Origin: Mycobacterium sp.
Lineage (GTDB): Bacteria > Actinomycetota > Actinomycetes > Mycobacteriales > Mycobacteriaceae
DNA length: 5,050 bases
Reading direction: 5' to 3'
Assembly: GCA_018500005.2 (NCBI GenBank)
Contig: JAHBAP020000124.1
Span: forward strand, 1-5,050
Numbering within the stretch: position 1 is the stretch's first letter; every line of letters starts with the position of its first letter. A program made the translations under genes and the position numbers. Positions 4,891-5,050 of the stretch are shown here, piece after piece. The notes below the pieces were generated by a model. The model saw nothing but the letters and a program-made list of their open reading frames with translations, was not told where the DNA came from and did no database searches.

Positions 4891-5031
4891 GACCGCACCT
4901 CGCCAGCAGTCGTGCCGGTGGTGTTGTAGTAGTCCGCGCCGCGGACGAACCCGGCATCGCCGAGGGATCCCGCCGGTGGCGGGTCGGCGGGTTCCCAACT
5001 GGCCCAGAGTTTCTTGATCAGCGTGTAGGAC
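4887..5031 (-). CDS. istA: IS21-family transposase IstA, C-terminal fragment (5' end cut by the assembly end)
   Basis: The frame reads 47 residues from SYTLIKKLWASWEP through a proline-rich link to GFVRGADYYNTT and stops at TGA 4887-4889. FVRGADYY is a typical ending of actinobacterial IstA proteins. The catalytic DDE domain and the N-terminal HTH lie beyond the window. The fragment stops abruptly at 5031 because adapter sequence follows, so this is a truncation by assembly rather than a demonstrated biological break. The stop overlaps the istB start by four bases. Confidence 0.8.
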
Positions 5032-5050
5032 CTGTCTCTTATACACATCT
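5032..5050. other. Nextera/Tn5 mosaic-end adapter remnant (artefact)
   Basis: The last 19 bases are CTGTCTCTTATACACATCT, the Tn5 mosaic-end sequence used as Nextera library adapter. It interrupts istA and marks untrimmed reads at the contig end. It is not part of the organism. Confidence 0.95.

Larger units (their letters stand above)
4021..5031 (-). mobile_element. IS21-family insertion sequence, partial (istB end)
   Basis: The element is represented by the 3' end of istA, the whole of istB, a hairpin and three terminal repeats. The rest of istA and the other terminus lie beyond the assembly end. The left boundary is approximate, as no target duplication can be checked with one end present. 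Where it is intact, IS21 elements move by a cointegrate-type or cut-and-paste reaction needing both the DDE transposase IstA and the ATPase IstB. Confidence 0.8.

Noticed and set aside
4891..5046. Upstream extension of istB starting MYKRQ
   Set aside because: It overlaps istA in another frame and begins in adapter sequence.
1..5050. CRISPR array
   Set aside because: The only tandem repeats are the three contiguous 23-bp units at the IS end, without spacers, and no cas gene is present.

Overview
The window reads as accessory DNA of a high-GC actinobacterium, most likely one of the Mycobacteriales (Mycobacterium, Rhodococcus, Gordonia or a relative). This rests on GC-rich codon use, a tRNA-Pro(GGG) fragment of actinobacterial type, a VapBC50-like toxin-antitoxin pair and an IS21-type insertion sequence. 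The genus is an inference. The last 19 bases (5032-5050) are not biological: they match the Nextera/Tn5 mosaic-end adapter, so the right edge is an assembly end inside the insertion sequence.

Layout. 1-389: no convincing gene. It holds a perfect palindrome (37-67), a second hairpin (79-100), a terminator-like stem-loop (291-322) and the first copy of a ~62-bp dispersed repeat. 390-2054 (+): a tightly packed three-gene operon. It encodes a DUF4417-family protein, a small basic protein resembling the C-terminal nuclease-type domain of polymorphic toxins, and a strongly acidic protein overlapping it by ATGA that is probably its immunity protein. A possible 54-aa ORF (2061-2225) follows. 2222-3339 (-): a convergent operon of a HTH/excisionase-like antitoxin and a PIN-domain toxin (VapBC50-like), with a nested palindromic operator at 3351-3386.

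3340-4146: non-coding and full of recombination landmarks. It contains the 3' half of a tRNA-Pro gene from the anticodon loop to CCA (3550-3594) with no 5' half, which is the usual signature of a tyrosine-integrase attachment site. A terminator follows it, four TGGGACCA-type motifs lie around it, and the second copy of the ~62-bp repeat is at 3761-3821. 4021-5031 (-): the istB end of an IS21-family element, with complete istB, the last 47 codons of istA, three tandem 23-bp repeats near the terminus and a strong hairpin behind istB.

Interpretation. The segment left of the tRNA fragment looks like the cargo end of an integrated element inserted in tRNA-Pro, carrying two conflict or stability modules: an orphan toxin/immunity cassette led by DUF4417, and a PIN toxin-antitoxin pair. 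Neither the integrase nor the intact tRNA is in the window, so the element boundaries remain unproven.
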